Shown: positions 15,598-24,350 of the stretch, piece by piece | How positions within the stretch are numbered: position 1 is the first letter of the stretch | How the letters are laid out: each line of letters starts with the position of its first letter | Source of the DNA: Litchfieldia sinesaloumensis | GTDB taxonomy: Bacteria > Bacillota > Bacilli > Bacillales > Bacillaceae_L | NCBI RefSeq assembly: GCF_900156865.1 | Contig: NZ_LT732529.1 | Location: 3,808,001 to 3,872,000, forward strand | Reading direction: 5' to 3' | Length of the DNA: 64,000 nt | Position numbers and translations under genes: made by a program | The notes under the pieces: model-generated | Told to the model about the DNA's origin: nothing | The model's input: only the letters and a program-made list of their open reading frames with translations | Database searches by the model: none

Positions 15598-16425
15598 TTA
15601 AAAATGTCGATTTAGTAAATAAGCAATCCATTTGCAGTCCGGTTGACTTCGAATATTTTCTATAAGGCCTTTAATAATGGCTGGACTATACGTTTGATTG
15701 TCTATCTGAGTCAGAAGGAGTTGTAGTGACTCTTTTTCAATGGAATCATCCATTTCTTTTACCTTCTCTTCAATCAGCGAAATCAACTGATCATTAGGTA
15801 CGCTACTTTCTGATTGATAAACAGGTATGTCTATATGCTCCTTTTTTAGAAATGGAATGGTCATACCTTTAGCTAGTAGATCGGTTTTTTCCACAAGAGA
15901 TTGACATAGTTCATCCATTTCCAATGGTACTACTTGAAACAAAAAGAGCTCAGAGTACATTCTCATAAAACCTTTAATACAATAGAGTAAATCATATCTT
16001 GTCTGTTTGATACTCTCACCATAGATACGGTCAATCATAGTAAGGATGGTTGTATTCACAAGTTTGTCATAATAATGTATTTTATGAATTAATTTTTCGT
16101 TAAGAGACTGAGTGTACTCCTTCATTAGGATATTCGCAAATTCAGTATGTTGCTTAAATGATTGAAAGCTTACATAATAATAATCAAATAAAAGAGTAGC
16201 TGAATCCTTTTTGTTTCTGACTAAATGGTCAATGTCAGCGAAAATTTGCTCCATAAACTGGTCTACAAGGGCGATAATGAGCTCATCCTTCGACTTAAAG
16301 GAAAGATAAAAGGCCCCCTTTGATATCCCACACTTATCGGTTATTTGTTGAACGGAAGTTGCCTCGAAACCTTGCTTCGCAAAAAGCTCTAAAGCACTTT
16401 CCATAATCAATTGCTTTTTTACCAT
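15598..16425 (-). CDS. TetR-family repressor of the adjacent RND pump
   Basis: 275 residues. The N-terminal HTH (about 5-50) reads MESALELFAKQGFEATSVQQ then ITDKCGISKGAFYLSFKSKDEL, the TetR signature; the long C-terminal part is a ligand-binding domain. It is divergent from the SwrC-type pump, exactly as yerO stands beside swrC in B. subtilis. The 98-base gap contains an AATGAC/GTCATT palindrome inside the pump promoter, so it probably represses the pump until a surfactant or drug binds. Longer than typical TetR (about 200), as in the YerO group. Confidence 0.85.
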   Translation of the reverse strand: MVKKQLIMESALELFAKQGFEATSVQQITDKCGISKGAFYLSFKSKDELIIALVDQFMEQIFADIDHLVRNKKDSATLLFDYYYVSFQSFKQHTEFANILMKEYTQSLNEKLIHKIHYYDKLVNTTILTMIDRIYGESIKQTRYDLLYCIKGFMRMYSELFLFQVVPLEMDELCQSLVEKTDLLAKGMTIPFLKKEHIDIPVYQSESSVPNDQLISLIEEKVKEMDDSIEKESLQLLLTQIDNQTYSPAIIKGLIENIRSQPDCKWIAYLLNRHF

Positions 16426-16453
16426 TCTTCATTTCTCTCCCATAGCTTTTTCA

Positions 16454-16482
16454 TTGACAAATGACTAGATGGTCATTATTAT
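16454..16482 (+). promoter_or_regulatory. pump promoter with internal TetR-type operator
   Basis: TTGACA (16454-16459), 17 bases, TATTAT (16477-16482). The spacer is almost filled by the palindrome AATGAC-TAGATG-GTCATT (16460-16477). A bound TetR dimer would cover both promoter boxes. Confidence 0.75.
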
Positions 16483-16523
16483 AAGTAAATGAGATTAATA
16501 AGTCAATCAGGGTAGGTGTAAGT

Positions 16524-19500
16524 GTGAGAGGTATAGCCAATTTTGTACTAAAGAACAAGTTAGCAGTCTGGTTACTAACGATTATTGTGACAGTGTCAGG
16601 GATTTATTCAGGTACACAGATGAAGACAGAAACAATACCTGATATATCAATTCCTTTCCTTATGGTGATGGATGTATATCCAGGAGCAACTCCTGAACAG
16701 GTCATGGAAGATGTCTCGATGCCAATTGAACGAGCAGTTGAGGGTCTTGAAGGGGTTAAGTCAGTTTATTCGAATTCATATTCTAATATGGCGAATATTC
16801 AAGTCGAATATGAATACGGCGAGGATATGGATGAGGCGAAACGTGCCCTACAATCTGCGTTAGATGCAGTGACCTTACCAGAGGGAGCACAAGAGCCAAT
16901 TATTACTGCAATTAGCATGAATATGATGCCAGTTGTGGCATTAAGTGTGAGTAGCTCAACGGAAGATATCGTTGATTTAACTTCAACAGTCGAAGAAATT
17001 TTACTTCCAAAGATTGAAAAGCTGGATGGTGTTGCTTCAGCATCGATTACAGGTCAGCATATCGAGGAAGTACAGTTAACATATAACACAGAAAAGATGG
17101 AAGCACTAGATTTAACAGAAGATACTGTTAAACAAATGATTCAAGCAAGTGATATGGCTGTATCGTTAGGTCTTTTTGAATTTGAAGAAGGTGAACAAGC
17201 TGTTTCGGTTGATGGAAAGTTTATGACAGCTACTGAATTAAAGGAAATGTTAATTCCTGTTACACCAACTGAAAACAATCCAGTACCATTCGTAAAACTT
17301 GGTGATATTGCAACAATTGAGGAAGTAGGACGCGTTCAATCTGTGTCCCGTACGAATGGAAAGGATGCAATTGCGGTTCAAATTTTAAAAGGACAACAAG
17401 ATAATACAGTTGATGTTGTTAACGAAGTAAAAGATTTAATTGAAGAGGAACAAAAGAACATTGACGGGCTAATTATTGATGTATCGTTGGATCAAGGTGA
17501 ACCAATTGAAAAGTCCGTAGCTACAATGGTGGAGAAGGCGCTCATCGGTGGTTTGATTGCGGTCCTTATCATTTTACTTTTCCTACGCAATTTCAAATCA
17601 ACCGTTATCTCAATCATATCTATACCAGTATCCATTTTTATGGCGCTGTTATTATTACACTGGTTGGATATTACATTGAACCTAATGACACTTGGAGCGG
17701 TTACAGTTGCAATCGGGCGTGTAATTGATGACTCCATTGTAGTCGTGGAAAACATATATAGGCGACTTCATTTGAAAGAAGAAAAACTAAATGGTCGTGC
17801 ATTAATACGAGAAGCAACACTAGAAATGTTCAAACCAATTCTTTCATCTACATTAGTAACGGTTGCAGTATTTGCACCGCTTATCTTTGTAGGAGGAATG
17901 GTTGGTGAATTGTTCATTCCATTCGCACTGACAATGACTTTTGCGTTGGGAGCATCTTTGCTAGTTGCGATTACAATTGTTCCTGCACTATCTCATACTC
18001 TGTTTAAAAAACAGCTGTATGCTGAAAAAACAGAAGCAAAGCATGAGGAAGCAGGTAAACTTGCAAACTGGTATAAAGGTATCCTAAATTGGACACTCAA
18101 CCATAAAATCATTGTATCAGCTATTTCTATCTTACTATTAGTAGGTAGTTTAATGTTGACACCACTCATTGGTTTCAGCTTTTTAGGCAGTGAAGAAGAA
18201 AAGGTTATGTATTTGACGTATACACCAGCTACTGGTGAGTTAATGGATGAAACGCTTGAAAATGTGGCAGCAGTTGAAGATGAATTGCTAAAACGCAAAG
18301 ATATTGATATTGTTCAAGTTTCGGTAACGGAAAGTGGAGATCCAATGGCTGCAATGATGGGCGGCGGCGGTGACGGTGCGCTCATGTACCTCATTTTTGA
18401 TCCGGAAATGGATGACTTCCCAGAAGTCCGTGAAGATATAGAAGAATATGTATTCAACATTGGCCAATCAGGTGAGTGGAAGAGTCAAAACTTCTCGGCT
18501 ATGTCTATGAGTACAAATGAAGTAAGCTATACGCTTTACAGTGAAGATTTAAATAAACTTTATGATGCTGTAGATCAAGTAGAAGCTGTTATGAAGGATG
18601 TAGACGGTTTGGAGGATGTTTCTTCAAGTACAGAGGATGCGTATGTTGAATACAGCTTCAAAGTTGAACAGGATGAACTATTACAATATGGATTAACAAC
18701 AGGTCAAATTGTGATGATGCTGAATCCTAATCGTTCAGAAGAGGTTTTAACAACAGTTGAAAAAGATGGAAATACGTTAGAAGTAATTGTTAAGCAGGAA
18801 GAAGTAGCTGCACCTAAATCAATTGATGATCTTCTTGCGACACAAGTTCCGACAGCGATGGGTACCGAAATGCCACTTTCTGAGCTAGTTACGGTTGAGA
18901 AAGGCACAACCTTAAATGCACTTGCTCGTAGTAAGGGTGAGTATTATGCTTCCGTGACAGGAACAATTAGTGAAGATGATATTTCTAAGGTGACAGCTAA
19001 GGTCAGCGAAGAAGTTGATGAACTTGACCTTCCGAAGGGTGTATCACTAGGGGTTGCTGGAGTTCAGGCTGACATGAATGAAACATTTACGCAGTTAGGT
19101 CTTGCAATGCTTGCGGCAATTGCGATTGTATATTTCATCCTAGTTGTAACATTTGGAGAAGGAGTTGCGCCATTTGCGATTTTATTCTCACTTCCGTTTA
19201 CAATAATCGGTTCATTTGTCGGGCTGCTTATTGCAGGTGAAACCATCTCTGTGCCTGTTATGATGGGTATGTTGATGTTAATAGGTATTGTAGTAACCAA
19301 CGCGATAGTATTAGTAGACCGAATTATTCATATGGAACGTGATGGAATGACGATGCGTGAAGCTGTTCTTGAAGCTGGTTCAACACGTCTACGTCCAATT
19401 CTAATGACGGCAATTGCGACAATCGGTGCATTAATTCCGTTGTTATTTGGTGAAGGCGGCGGTGGCTTAATTTCTAAAGGACTTGGTATTACCGTTATCG

Positions 19501-19607
19501 GTGGTCTTGCAAGTTCAACACTATTGACGCTACTAGTTGTTCCAATCGTCTATGAAGTGTTATCAAAAATGTTTAAAAAGGATCGTAAAAATATCCAGGA
19601 AAATTAA
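16524..19607 (+). CDS. swrC: RND-family efflux pump (SwrC/AcrB type)
   Basis: 1027-residue proton-driven RND transporter with 12 predicted membrane helices: one N-terminal, a cluster around 330-540, and another around 850-1010, separated by two large extracytoplasmic loops. TM4 carries the proton-relay pair in GRVIDDSIVVVENIYRR. The N-terminal PGATPEQVMEDV and ENIYRR box are typical. The closest known Bacillus protein by context is SwrC (YerP), which gives surfactin self-resistance and swarming. GTG start at 16524. A single-gene unit divergent from its TetR regulator. Confidence 0.9.
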   Translation: MRGIANFVLKNKLAVWLLTIIVTVSGIYSGTQMKTETIPDISIPFLMVMDVYPGATPEQVMEDVSMPIERAVEGLEGVKSVYSNSYSNMANIQVEYEYGEDMDEAKRALQSALDAVTLPEGAQEPIITAISMNMMPVVALSVSSSTEDIVDLTSTVEEILLPKIEKLDGVASASITGQHIEEVQLTYNTEKMEALDLTEDTVKQMIQASDMAVSLGLFEFEEGEQAVSVDGKFMTATELKEMLIPVTPTENNPVPFVKLGDIATIEEVGRVQSVSRTNGKDAIAVQILKGQQDNTVDVVNEVKDLIEEEQKNIDGLIIDVSLDQGEPIEKSVATMVEKALIGGLIAVLIILLFLRNFKSTVISIISIPVSIFMALLLLHWLDITLNLMTLGAVTVAIGRVIDDSIVVVENIYRRLHLKEEKLNGRALIREATLEMFKPILSSTLVTVAVFAPLIFVGGMVGELFIPFALTMTFALGASLLVAITIVPALSHTLFKKQLYAEKTEAKHEEAGKLANWYKGILNWTLNHKIIVSAISILLLVGSLMLTPLIGFSFLGSEEEKVMYLTYTPATGELMDETLENVAAVEDELLKRKDIDIVQVSVTESGDPMAAMMGGGGDGALMYLIFDPEMDDFPEVREDIEEYVFNIGQSGEWKSQNFSAMSMSTNEVSYTLYSEDLNKLYDAVDQVEAVMKDVDGLEDVSSSTEDAYVEYSFKVEQDELLQYGLTTGQIVMMLNPNRSEEVLTTVEKDGNTLEVIVKQEEVAAPKSIDDLLATQVPTAMGTEMPLSELVTVEKGTTLNALARSKGEYYASVTGTISEDDISKVTAKVSEEVDELDLPKGVSLGVAGVQADMNETFTQLGLAMLAAIAIVYFILVVTFGEGVAPFAILFSLPFTIIGSFVGLLIAGETISVPVMMGMLMLIGIVVTNAIVLVDRIIHMERDGMTMREAVLEAGSTRLRPILMTAIATIGALIPLLFGEGGGGLISKGLGITVIGGLASSTLLTLLVVPIVYEVLSKMFKKDRKNIQEN

Positions 19608-19613
19608 TCAATT

Positions 19614-19653
19614 AAGCCCTACAAGGTAATACATATCTTGTAGGGCTTTTTTT
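19614..19653 (+). terminator. terminator of swrC
   Basis: AAGCCCTACAAG pairs with CTTGTAGGGCTT, followed by seven T. Confidence 0.88.
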
Positions 19654-19676
19654 ATTAAATTTTTTCGTTAGATGTG

Positions 19677-19707
19677 TTGACCTTGACGTTGCGTAAAGGT
19701 GTAAAGT
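19677..19707 (+). promoter_or_regulatory. MerR-type promoter with 19-base spacer
   Basis: TTGACC (19677-19682) and TAAAGT (19702-19707) are 19 bases apart, and the spacer carries the inverted repeat ACCTT (19680-19684) / AAGGT (19696-19700). A long spacer with a dyad inside is the classical MerR-activated promoter, implying autoregulation of the following gene. Confidence 0.65.
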
Positions 19708-19729
19708 GAAGTTATCAGGGGGTGATGAG

Positions 19730-20497
19730 TTGGAATACACGGTCCAAAAACTAGCAAAATTAGCGGGAGTTAGCACAAGAACATTACGATACTACGATGA
19801 AATTGGGATTCTTAAGCCGGCAAGAATCAGTTCATCGGGATATCGTATCTATGGCCAAGATGAAATTAATCTTCTCCAGCAAATCCTTTTCTACCGTGAA
19901 CTCGGTGTCAATCTAACTGATATAAAACAAATCATGACAGACCCTGCATTTGACGGATCCAGGGCTTTAAAGGAACACCGAAAGCAGCTCCTTGATAAAC
20001 GAAACCAAATTGATCAATTGATTGCCAATGTAGAAAAAACCATTGCGCAAAAGGAGGGGAGAATAACTATGTCTGATCAGGAAAAATTCGAAGGCTTTAA
20101 AAAGAAAGCGATAGAAGAAAATGAGAAAAAGTACGGAAATGAAATCCGTGAGAAATATGGTGAAGACACCGTTCGGAAATCCAATGAAAAATTTATGAAT
20201 ATGTCAAAAGAGGATCATGATGCTGCGACACTTCTTTCTGAAGAACTAATGGAGACATTACGTGAAGCAATGCAGACTGGAGACGCAAAGGGAGAACTGG
20301 CGCAAAAGGCAGCCGAATTGCACAAACAGTGGCTTATGTTTTACTGGCCAAGTTATTCAAAAGAAGCGCACGCAGGTTTGGCACAAATGTATGTAGATGA
20401 TGAGAGGTTCACAGCATATTACGATAAAGAACAGCCGGGGACGGCAAAATTTTTACGCGACGCAATCATCGAATTCACAGGACAAAAGAGTGAATAA
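19730..20497 (+). CDS. MerR-family regulator with TipAS antibiotic-recognition domain
   Basis: 255 residues: MerR winged-helix domain (about 1-70, YTVQKLAKLAGVSTRTLRYY), a coiled-coil linker (about 75-110), and a C-terminal TipAS-like alpha-helical domain (about 130-252) that in TipA and Mta-like proteins binds peptide drugs. It should activate its own promoter and perhaps efflux genes elsewhere. TTG 19730 is chosen: AGGGGGTG precedes it, and the in-frame GTG at 19706 falls inside the -10 box of the MerR-type promoter. Terminator at 20505-20535. Confidence 0.87.
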   Translation: MEYTVQKLAKLAGVSTRTLRYYDEIGILKPARISSSGYRIYGQDEINLLQQILFYRELGVNLTDIKQIMTDPAFDGSRALKEHRKQLLDKRNQIDQLIANVEKTIAQKEGRITMSDQEKFEGFKKKAIEENEKKYGNEIREKYGEDTVRKSNEKFMNMSKEDHDAATLLSEELMETLREAMQTGDAKGELAQKAAELHKQWLMFYWPSYSKEAHAGLAQMYVDDERFTAYYDKEQPGTAKFLRDAIIEFTGQKSE

Positions 20498-20504
20498 ATA
20501 TTTT

Positions 20505-20535
20505 AGAGGTACGGGTACGCTCGTATCTCTTTTTG
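20505..20535 (+). terminator. terminator of the MerR/TipAS gene
   Basis: AGAGGTACG and CGTATCTCT form the stem; TTTT follows. Confidence 0.7.
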
Positions 20536-20635
20536 GTTCAAGATGCCAGTGATAGGAATACTTCACCCTTATGCATCATAAGGTGTACTAAATGTCCAAG
20601 ATTTTAAGAGTATCTTCAAAAAAGGGGGAATTTAG

Positions 20636-20872
20636 TTGGCATATGTAATTACGTCTCCTTGTGGAGCGGAGAAAGCGGCTGAATGTGTAGAGGTATGTCC
20701 GGTTGATTGTATTGAACCAGGTGATGACCAGTTTTATATCAATCCCGACATTTGTATTGATTGTGGGGCTTGTGTGTCCGTTTGCCCGGTTGACGCCATT
20801 TTTCATGAGGATGAAGTCCCTGACGATGAAGTTGGATTTATAGACTTGGCACGAGAGTTTTTCGACGTCTAA
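20636..20872 (+). CDS. seven-iron ([3Fe-4S][4Fe-4S]) ferredoxin
   Basis: 78-residue acidic ferredoxin. The first cluster uses Cys9, Cys17 and Cys21 (CVEVCPVD), and the second the regular CIDCGACVSVCP pattern (Cys40, 43, 46, 50), which is the FdxA-like arrangement. It carries electrons in the cytoplasm. It starts at TTG 20636 with AAAGGGGGAA upstream, and the reading MAYVITSPCG matches the family N-terminus. Monocistronic. Confidence 0.9.
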   Translation: MAYVITSPCGAEKAAECVEVCPVDCIEPGDDQFYINPDICIDCGACVSVCPVDAIFHEDEVPDDEVGFIDLAREFFDV

Positions 20873-20906
20873 AACGAACCTACATATATAAGTTAGTAAC
20901 CTATTA

Positions 20907-20940
20907 AGTAACTACAAACAAAATGTGGTTACTTTTATTT
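20907..20940 (+). terminator. terminator of the ferredoxin gene
   Basis: AGTAACTACA pairs with TGTGGTTACT (G-U allowed), followed by TTTATTTTG. Confidence 0.7.
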
Positions 20941-20992
20941 TGGTTTAGGAAATTATAAAATCAAACGATGTGGATAACTTGTACATGGTTTT

Positions 20993-21115
20993 CTACATCC
21001 AGCTCCAGCGCCTAGCCCCTCTCTGGTCTAGCCAATCAGTCAAGAAGGTTAAAGAACAACCTTCTCGCCGTCTCGACTTATGCCTGTCAAGGCTGATTAA
21101 GGCGCTCGCGCATTT
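20993..21115. repeat. dispersed intergenic repeat (AGCTCCAGCGCCTAG type)
   Basis: This fills most of the gap before the prolyl-hydroxylase gene. It begins with AGCTCCAGCGCCTAGCCCC, contains a strong AGAAGGTT (21043-21050) / AACCTTCT (21058-21065) hairpin, and closes with GGCGCT (21101-21106), complementary to AGCGCC at the start. It matches a repeat I recognise between genes of many Bacillaceae. The reading frame crossing it is not a gene. Confidence 0.6.
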
Positions 21116-21262
21116 ATTTTATCTATCATGTGTAAACCCTAGATTAAAGGATTTGTTACCACATTTTAACTTTTATATATTAAAATAGATTGTAAGGGGT
21201 TTCTTGGGCGCGGGTTCACTTCCACGTCGCAGGAACGATTAGGAGTTAAAGGAGAGGAAGAA

Positions 21263-22114
21263 ATGGAGAAAGTGAATCAAATTCCAGGTGCACTCATGGA
21301 TTGGATTGTTAAAACCTTAAACAGTGGCGTAAACCCAGAAGCGATTGTAGATGCAATGATTCGAAAAGGCTATGACCCAAGACTCTCTTACACAACTCTG
21401 TTTCGAATTGTAGGAAATAAATCGACGCATACAGCAGGTGTACAAGCTCCATATGAATATGAACAGCCCGAGATTGCAAAAAAGGGAAGCACAATACAAG
21501 CAAGCGACCGTGAAATTAAGGTATTATCCATAGTCGAAAAACCGTTTATAATGCATGTAGGCAATTTTATGAGCTTTGAGGAATGTGATCAGCTGATTGA
21601 ACTATCTAGAGAGCGTCTAAAGCCTTCAACCGTTATTGACCCTAAGACAGGGGAAGAAAAGGCTGCTACCGGTCGAACAAGTAAAGGGATGTCTTTTTAT
21701 TTACGAGAAAATGAGTTTATAAAAAAAATAGAAAATAGAATAATGGAATTAACCGAGTTTCCAATTGAAAATGGGGAAGGCCTTCAGGTACTAAATTATG
21801 GAGTCGGTGAGGAATATAAAAGTCATTTTGATTATTTTCCGCCGAGTAAAATTGATCCTGAAAAAGGGGGACAGCGGGTGGCTACGCTTCTAATCTATTT
21901 GAATAATGTACCCGCAGGAGGACAGACTGTTTTTCCAAAAGCAGGAGTATCAATTGTTCCAACGAAAGGTTCTGCCGTATATTTTCATTATGGGAACAGC
22001 AAGGGTGAGGTAGACCGCTTGTCCCTACACTCCAGTATTCCTGTTTCTGAAGGTGAAAAATGGGTCGCAACGAAATGGATTCGCCAGGATAATATATATA
22101 GAAGTCAAATATAA
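21263..22114 (+). CDS. prolyl 4-hydroxylase-like 2-oxoglutarate/Fe(II) oxygenase
   Basis: 283 residues. The C-terminal half is the P4H double-stranded beta-helix with iron ligands His188, Asp190 (KSHFDYF) and His256 (SLHSS) and the 2-oxoglutarate lysine Lys266 (EGEKWVATKW). It resembles the Bacillus anthracis P4H that hydroxylates proline in collagen-like or Pro-rich peptides. An extra N-terminal helical region (1-75; MDWIVKTLNSGVNPEAIV) of unknown role precedes it. RBS AAAGGAGAGG lies upstream of ATG 21263. No obvious substrate gene is in the window. Confidence 0.88.
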   Translation: MEKVNQIPGALMDWIVKTLNSGVNPEAIVDAMIRKGYDPRLSYTTLFRIVGNKSTHTAGVQAPYEYEQPEIAKKGSTIQASDREIKVLSIVEKPFIMHVGNFMSFEECDQLIELSRERLKPSTVIDPKTGEEKAATGRTSKGMSFYLRENEFIKKIENRIMELTEFPIENGEGLQVLNYGVGEEYKSHFDYFPPSKIDPEKGGQRVATLLIYLNNVPAGGQTVFPKAGVSIVPTKGSAVYFHYGNSKGEVDRLSLHSSIPVSEGEKWVATKWIRQDNIYRSQI

Positions 22115-22234
22115 GGCTTTCGATTAGAATTGTCACGGCAATCATGATATAGTTAAGACAATTGGTTGAACTGAAAATGAATTTTTTCAAAAGTCAAATA
22201 AATGCATTTCATCGTAGAGAAAGGGGTTCGAACA

Positions 22235-22729
22235 TTGGATAATCAGACAAAAGTGCAGACTTTTAAAGACGTAATGGGTAATTATCCAACTGGCGTAACG
22301 GTTGTTACAACGACTGATGAAAATGGGGTGCCGCTTGGGCTTACAGTAAACTCATTTGCCTCTGTTTCATTAGATCCATTATTGATTTTATGGTCGATTG
22401 ATAAGAGAGTTTCTACTTATGATATCTTTACTAAAACTGATAAATTTGCAGTGCATGTATTGGCTGGTGACCAAGCAGATATATGTGCTCTCTTTGCAAG
22501 TAAAGGTACTGATCGTTTTGGTAACTGTGAATGGGAGATGTCTGATAATAATCTTCCAATTCTTAAGGGCGCTGCGGGTGTGTTACACTGTAAAACAATT
22601 AAAACGGTCGAAGCTGGTGACCATATGATTCTAATTGGTGAAGTAGTCAAGGTTGAAAACGACAGTAAACCACCGTTACTTTACCATAACCGCAAGTTTG
22701 ATAGAATACCTGACGAATTTTACAAATAA
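22235..22729 (+). CDS. flavin reductase-like domain protein
   Basis: 164 residues of the flavin-reductase (HpaC/split-barrel FMN-binding) family: MGNYPTGVTVVTTTDENG, GLTVNSFASVSLDPLLILWS and HVLAGDQADICALFA are its conserved blocks. It would supply reduced flavin to a monooxygenase or act alone. TTG 22235 is chosen for AAAGGGG (22220-22226) eight bases upstream; an ATG at 22202 would add eleven residues without a good RBS. Its partner is not adjacent. Confidence 0.85.
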   Translation: MDNQTKVQTFKDVMGNYPTGVTVVTTTDENGVPLGLTVNSFASVSLDPLLILWSIDKRVSTYDIFTKTDKFAVHVLAGDQADICALFASKGTDRFGNCEWEMSDNNLPILKGAAGVLHCKTIKTVEAGDHMILIGEVVKVENDSKPPLLYHNRKFDRIPDEFYK

Positions 22730-22792
22730 TGTTTAGATACCTTTCCTTCACTAACGCCAAAGGTATATTTATGAAGAAGCGAGTGGCTATAT

Positions 22793-23281
22793 GTGAAACT
22801 CATGTCGACATTTATAGATAGTTTGCGATTGCCGAACAAGGCAGCGATGAAGCGGCTGAATAAGCTGGAAATGAGACATACGATTCTTTTTCTACTATCA
22901 TTGCTGTTGGTTATCGCATTACCAATTGAAATTAATTTACTTTTGGATGACTCTTATAAGGAAAGTGAGATTCCTCAGAATATCTATATCATCCAAATCC
23001 TTCTTTTTTACCCGTTTCTGATGCTATTTTTAGGGATCGCGGGGATTTCCGTATTAGCAGGTATAGGCGTAGGTGTAAGTAAACTCGTACACCGCCATTT
23101 GAAATTTCAATTTCTATGGAAAATGTGCGCGTTTGCCTTAACAAAACCGATTATCATTTTTTCGGTCGCCAATGTACTGATTGGAACCCATTGGATTGTA
23201 AATACAGTTATATATGTATTGTTGTTTTACACAATCTTACGAATGATTTTTCATTATCCGAGAAGAGTAAAAACACGTTAG
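22793..23281 (+). CDS. four-helix membrane protein of unknown function
   Basis: 162 residues with four predicted membrane segments (about 30-48, 64-84, 88-100 and 122-145) and a basic C-terminus (HYPRRVKTR). The loop after helix 1 is acidic (LDDSYKESEIP). No family is recognised. Start GTG 22793 is taken; the RBS is poor, and an in-frame ATG three codons later is an alternative. Followed by a good terminator, so monocistronic. Confidence 0.6.
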   Translation: MKLMSTFIDSLRLPNKAAMKRLNKLEMRHTILFLLSLLLVIALPIEINLLLDDSYKESEIPQNIYIIQILLFYPFLMLFLGIAGISVLAGIGVGVSKLVHRHLKFQFLWKMCAFALTKPIIIFSVANVLIGTHWIVNTVIYVLLFYTILRMIFHYPRRVKTR

Positions 23282-23283
23282 AG

Positions 23284-23309
23284 AGGACCGGTATCCCGGT
23301 TCTTTTTTA
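23284..23309 (+). terminator. intrinsic terminator
   Basis: AGGACCGG-TATC-CCGGTTCT followed by TTTTTATT. Confidence 0.75.
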
Positions 23310-23423
23310 TTGGGAAAAAACTTGAAACTTTTTGCAGGAATAACCGTACATACCTAATGTAACGAAAAAGCTAGATTATTAAGGCAATAGTCTCCTAGGC
23401 TAGTCTATAAAGGAGGAACACGA

Positions 23424-24350
23424 ATGGAAGCTTTTCTGAAAGTAGTGGGTATGAGAAAGTCCTTCAAAAATGTAGAGGTATTAAAAGATATATCCTTCGA
23501 AGTGTTTAAAGGGGAAATTATGGCGATTCTCGGCCCGAATGGGGCGGGGAAGTCAACAACAATCCGTAATATTATGGGGATTATGTATCCAGACGAAGGT
23601 TCGGTCACCTTCCAGGGGCATAAGGAAATACCTCGAAATACGATTGGGTATTTACCTGAGGAACGTGGGCTCTATAAAAATGTCAAGGTTATGGATATCC
23701 TCCTGTACTTTGCGGAGCTAAAGGACTATCCTTTGAAAAAGGCCAAAGAACGTGCTCTTGCTTATTTAAAAAAGTTTGGGTTAGAAGGTAAGGAAAATTC
23801 GTCGGTTGAAGAATTATCTAAAGGTATGGGGCAGAAGGTGCAATTTATCGCTTCAATCTTACATGAACCAGAGTTCCTTATCTTAGACGAACCTTTTTCA
23901 GGGCTTGATCCTGTAAGTCAGGAATTATTTAAGGAAGAGATACGGAGCCTTGCTAAAAATGGCACTGCTATTTTATTATCGTCCCATCAGATGAACTTAG
24001 TAGAGGAAATGTGTGATCGCTTATTTCTTATCCATCGGGGACAAAAGGTCATTTATGGTTCGATGGATAATGTGAAAAAGGAGTATGCCAACTTCAAATG
24101 TACGATCCGTGGTAAGAATGATTTGGAAATACTTCAAGACCTTCCAGAAGTACAACGAGTTGAGCAGCAAGATGAACTTTCAATTTTGTACCTGTCAAAG
24201 GATGTTCAGGTAGCGAGTTGGTTAAAGCATTTACCAGACCAACTTGAAATTAATGAGTTATCGATCGATCGTATCTCTTTGCATGAGATATTCATCGATA
24301 TTGCAACTGACAAGAATTTGTTGCGAGAGGAGGCTACTCTACATGCGTAA
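23424..24350 (+). CDS. yhaQ: ABC exporter ATP-binding protein (YhaQ/NatA type)
   Basis: 308 residues. Walker A is LGPNGAGKST, the signature is LSKGMGQKVQ, Walker B is FLILDEPFSGLDP, and the switch His lies in LLSSHQMNLVEE. The C-terminal 80 residues are the extra domain found on NatA/YhaQ-type ATPases. It partners the permease encoded by the overlapping downstream gene (overlap 8 bases, hence coupled translation). The family exports sodium or drugs; the substrate is unknown here. RBS AAGGAGG is at 23411-23416. Confidence 0.9.
   Translation: MEAFLKVVGMRKSFKNVEVLKDISFEVFKGEIMAILGPNGAGKSTTIRNIMGIMYPDEGSVTFQGHKEIPRNTIGYLPEERGLYKNVKVMDILLYFAELKDYPLKKAKERALAYLKKFGLEGKENSSVEELSKGMGQKVQFIASILHEPEFLILDEPFSGLDPVSQELFKEEIRSLAKNGTAILLSSHQMNLVEEMCDRLFLIHRGQKVIYGSMDNVKKEYANFKCTIRGKNDLEILQDLPEVQRVEQQDELSILYLSKDVQVASWLKHLPDQLEINELSIDRISLHEIFIDIATDKNLLREEATLHA

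Noticed and set aside
20970..21188. 72-residue plus-strand frame
   Set aside because: It lies inside a dispersed GC-richer repeat and has no RBS.
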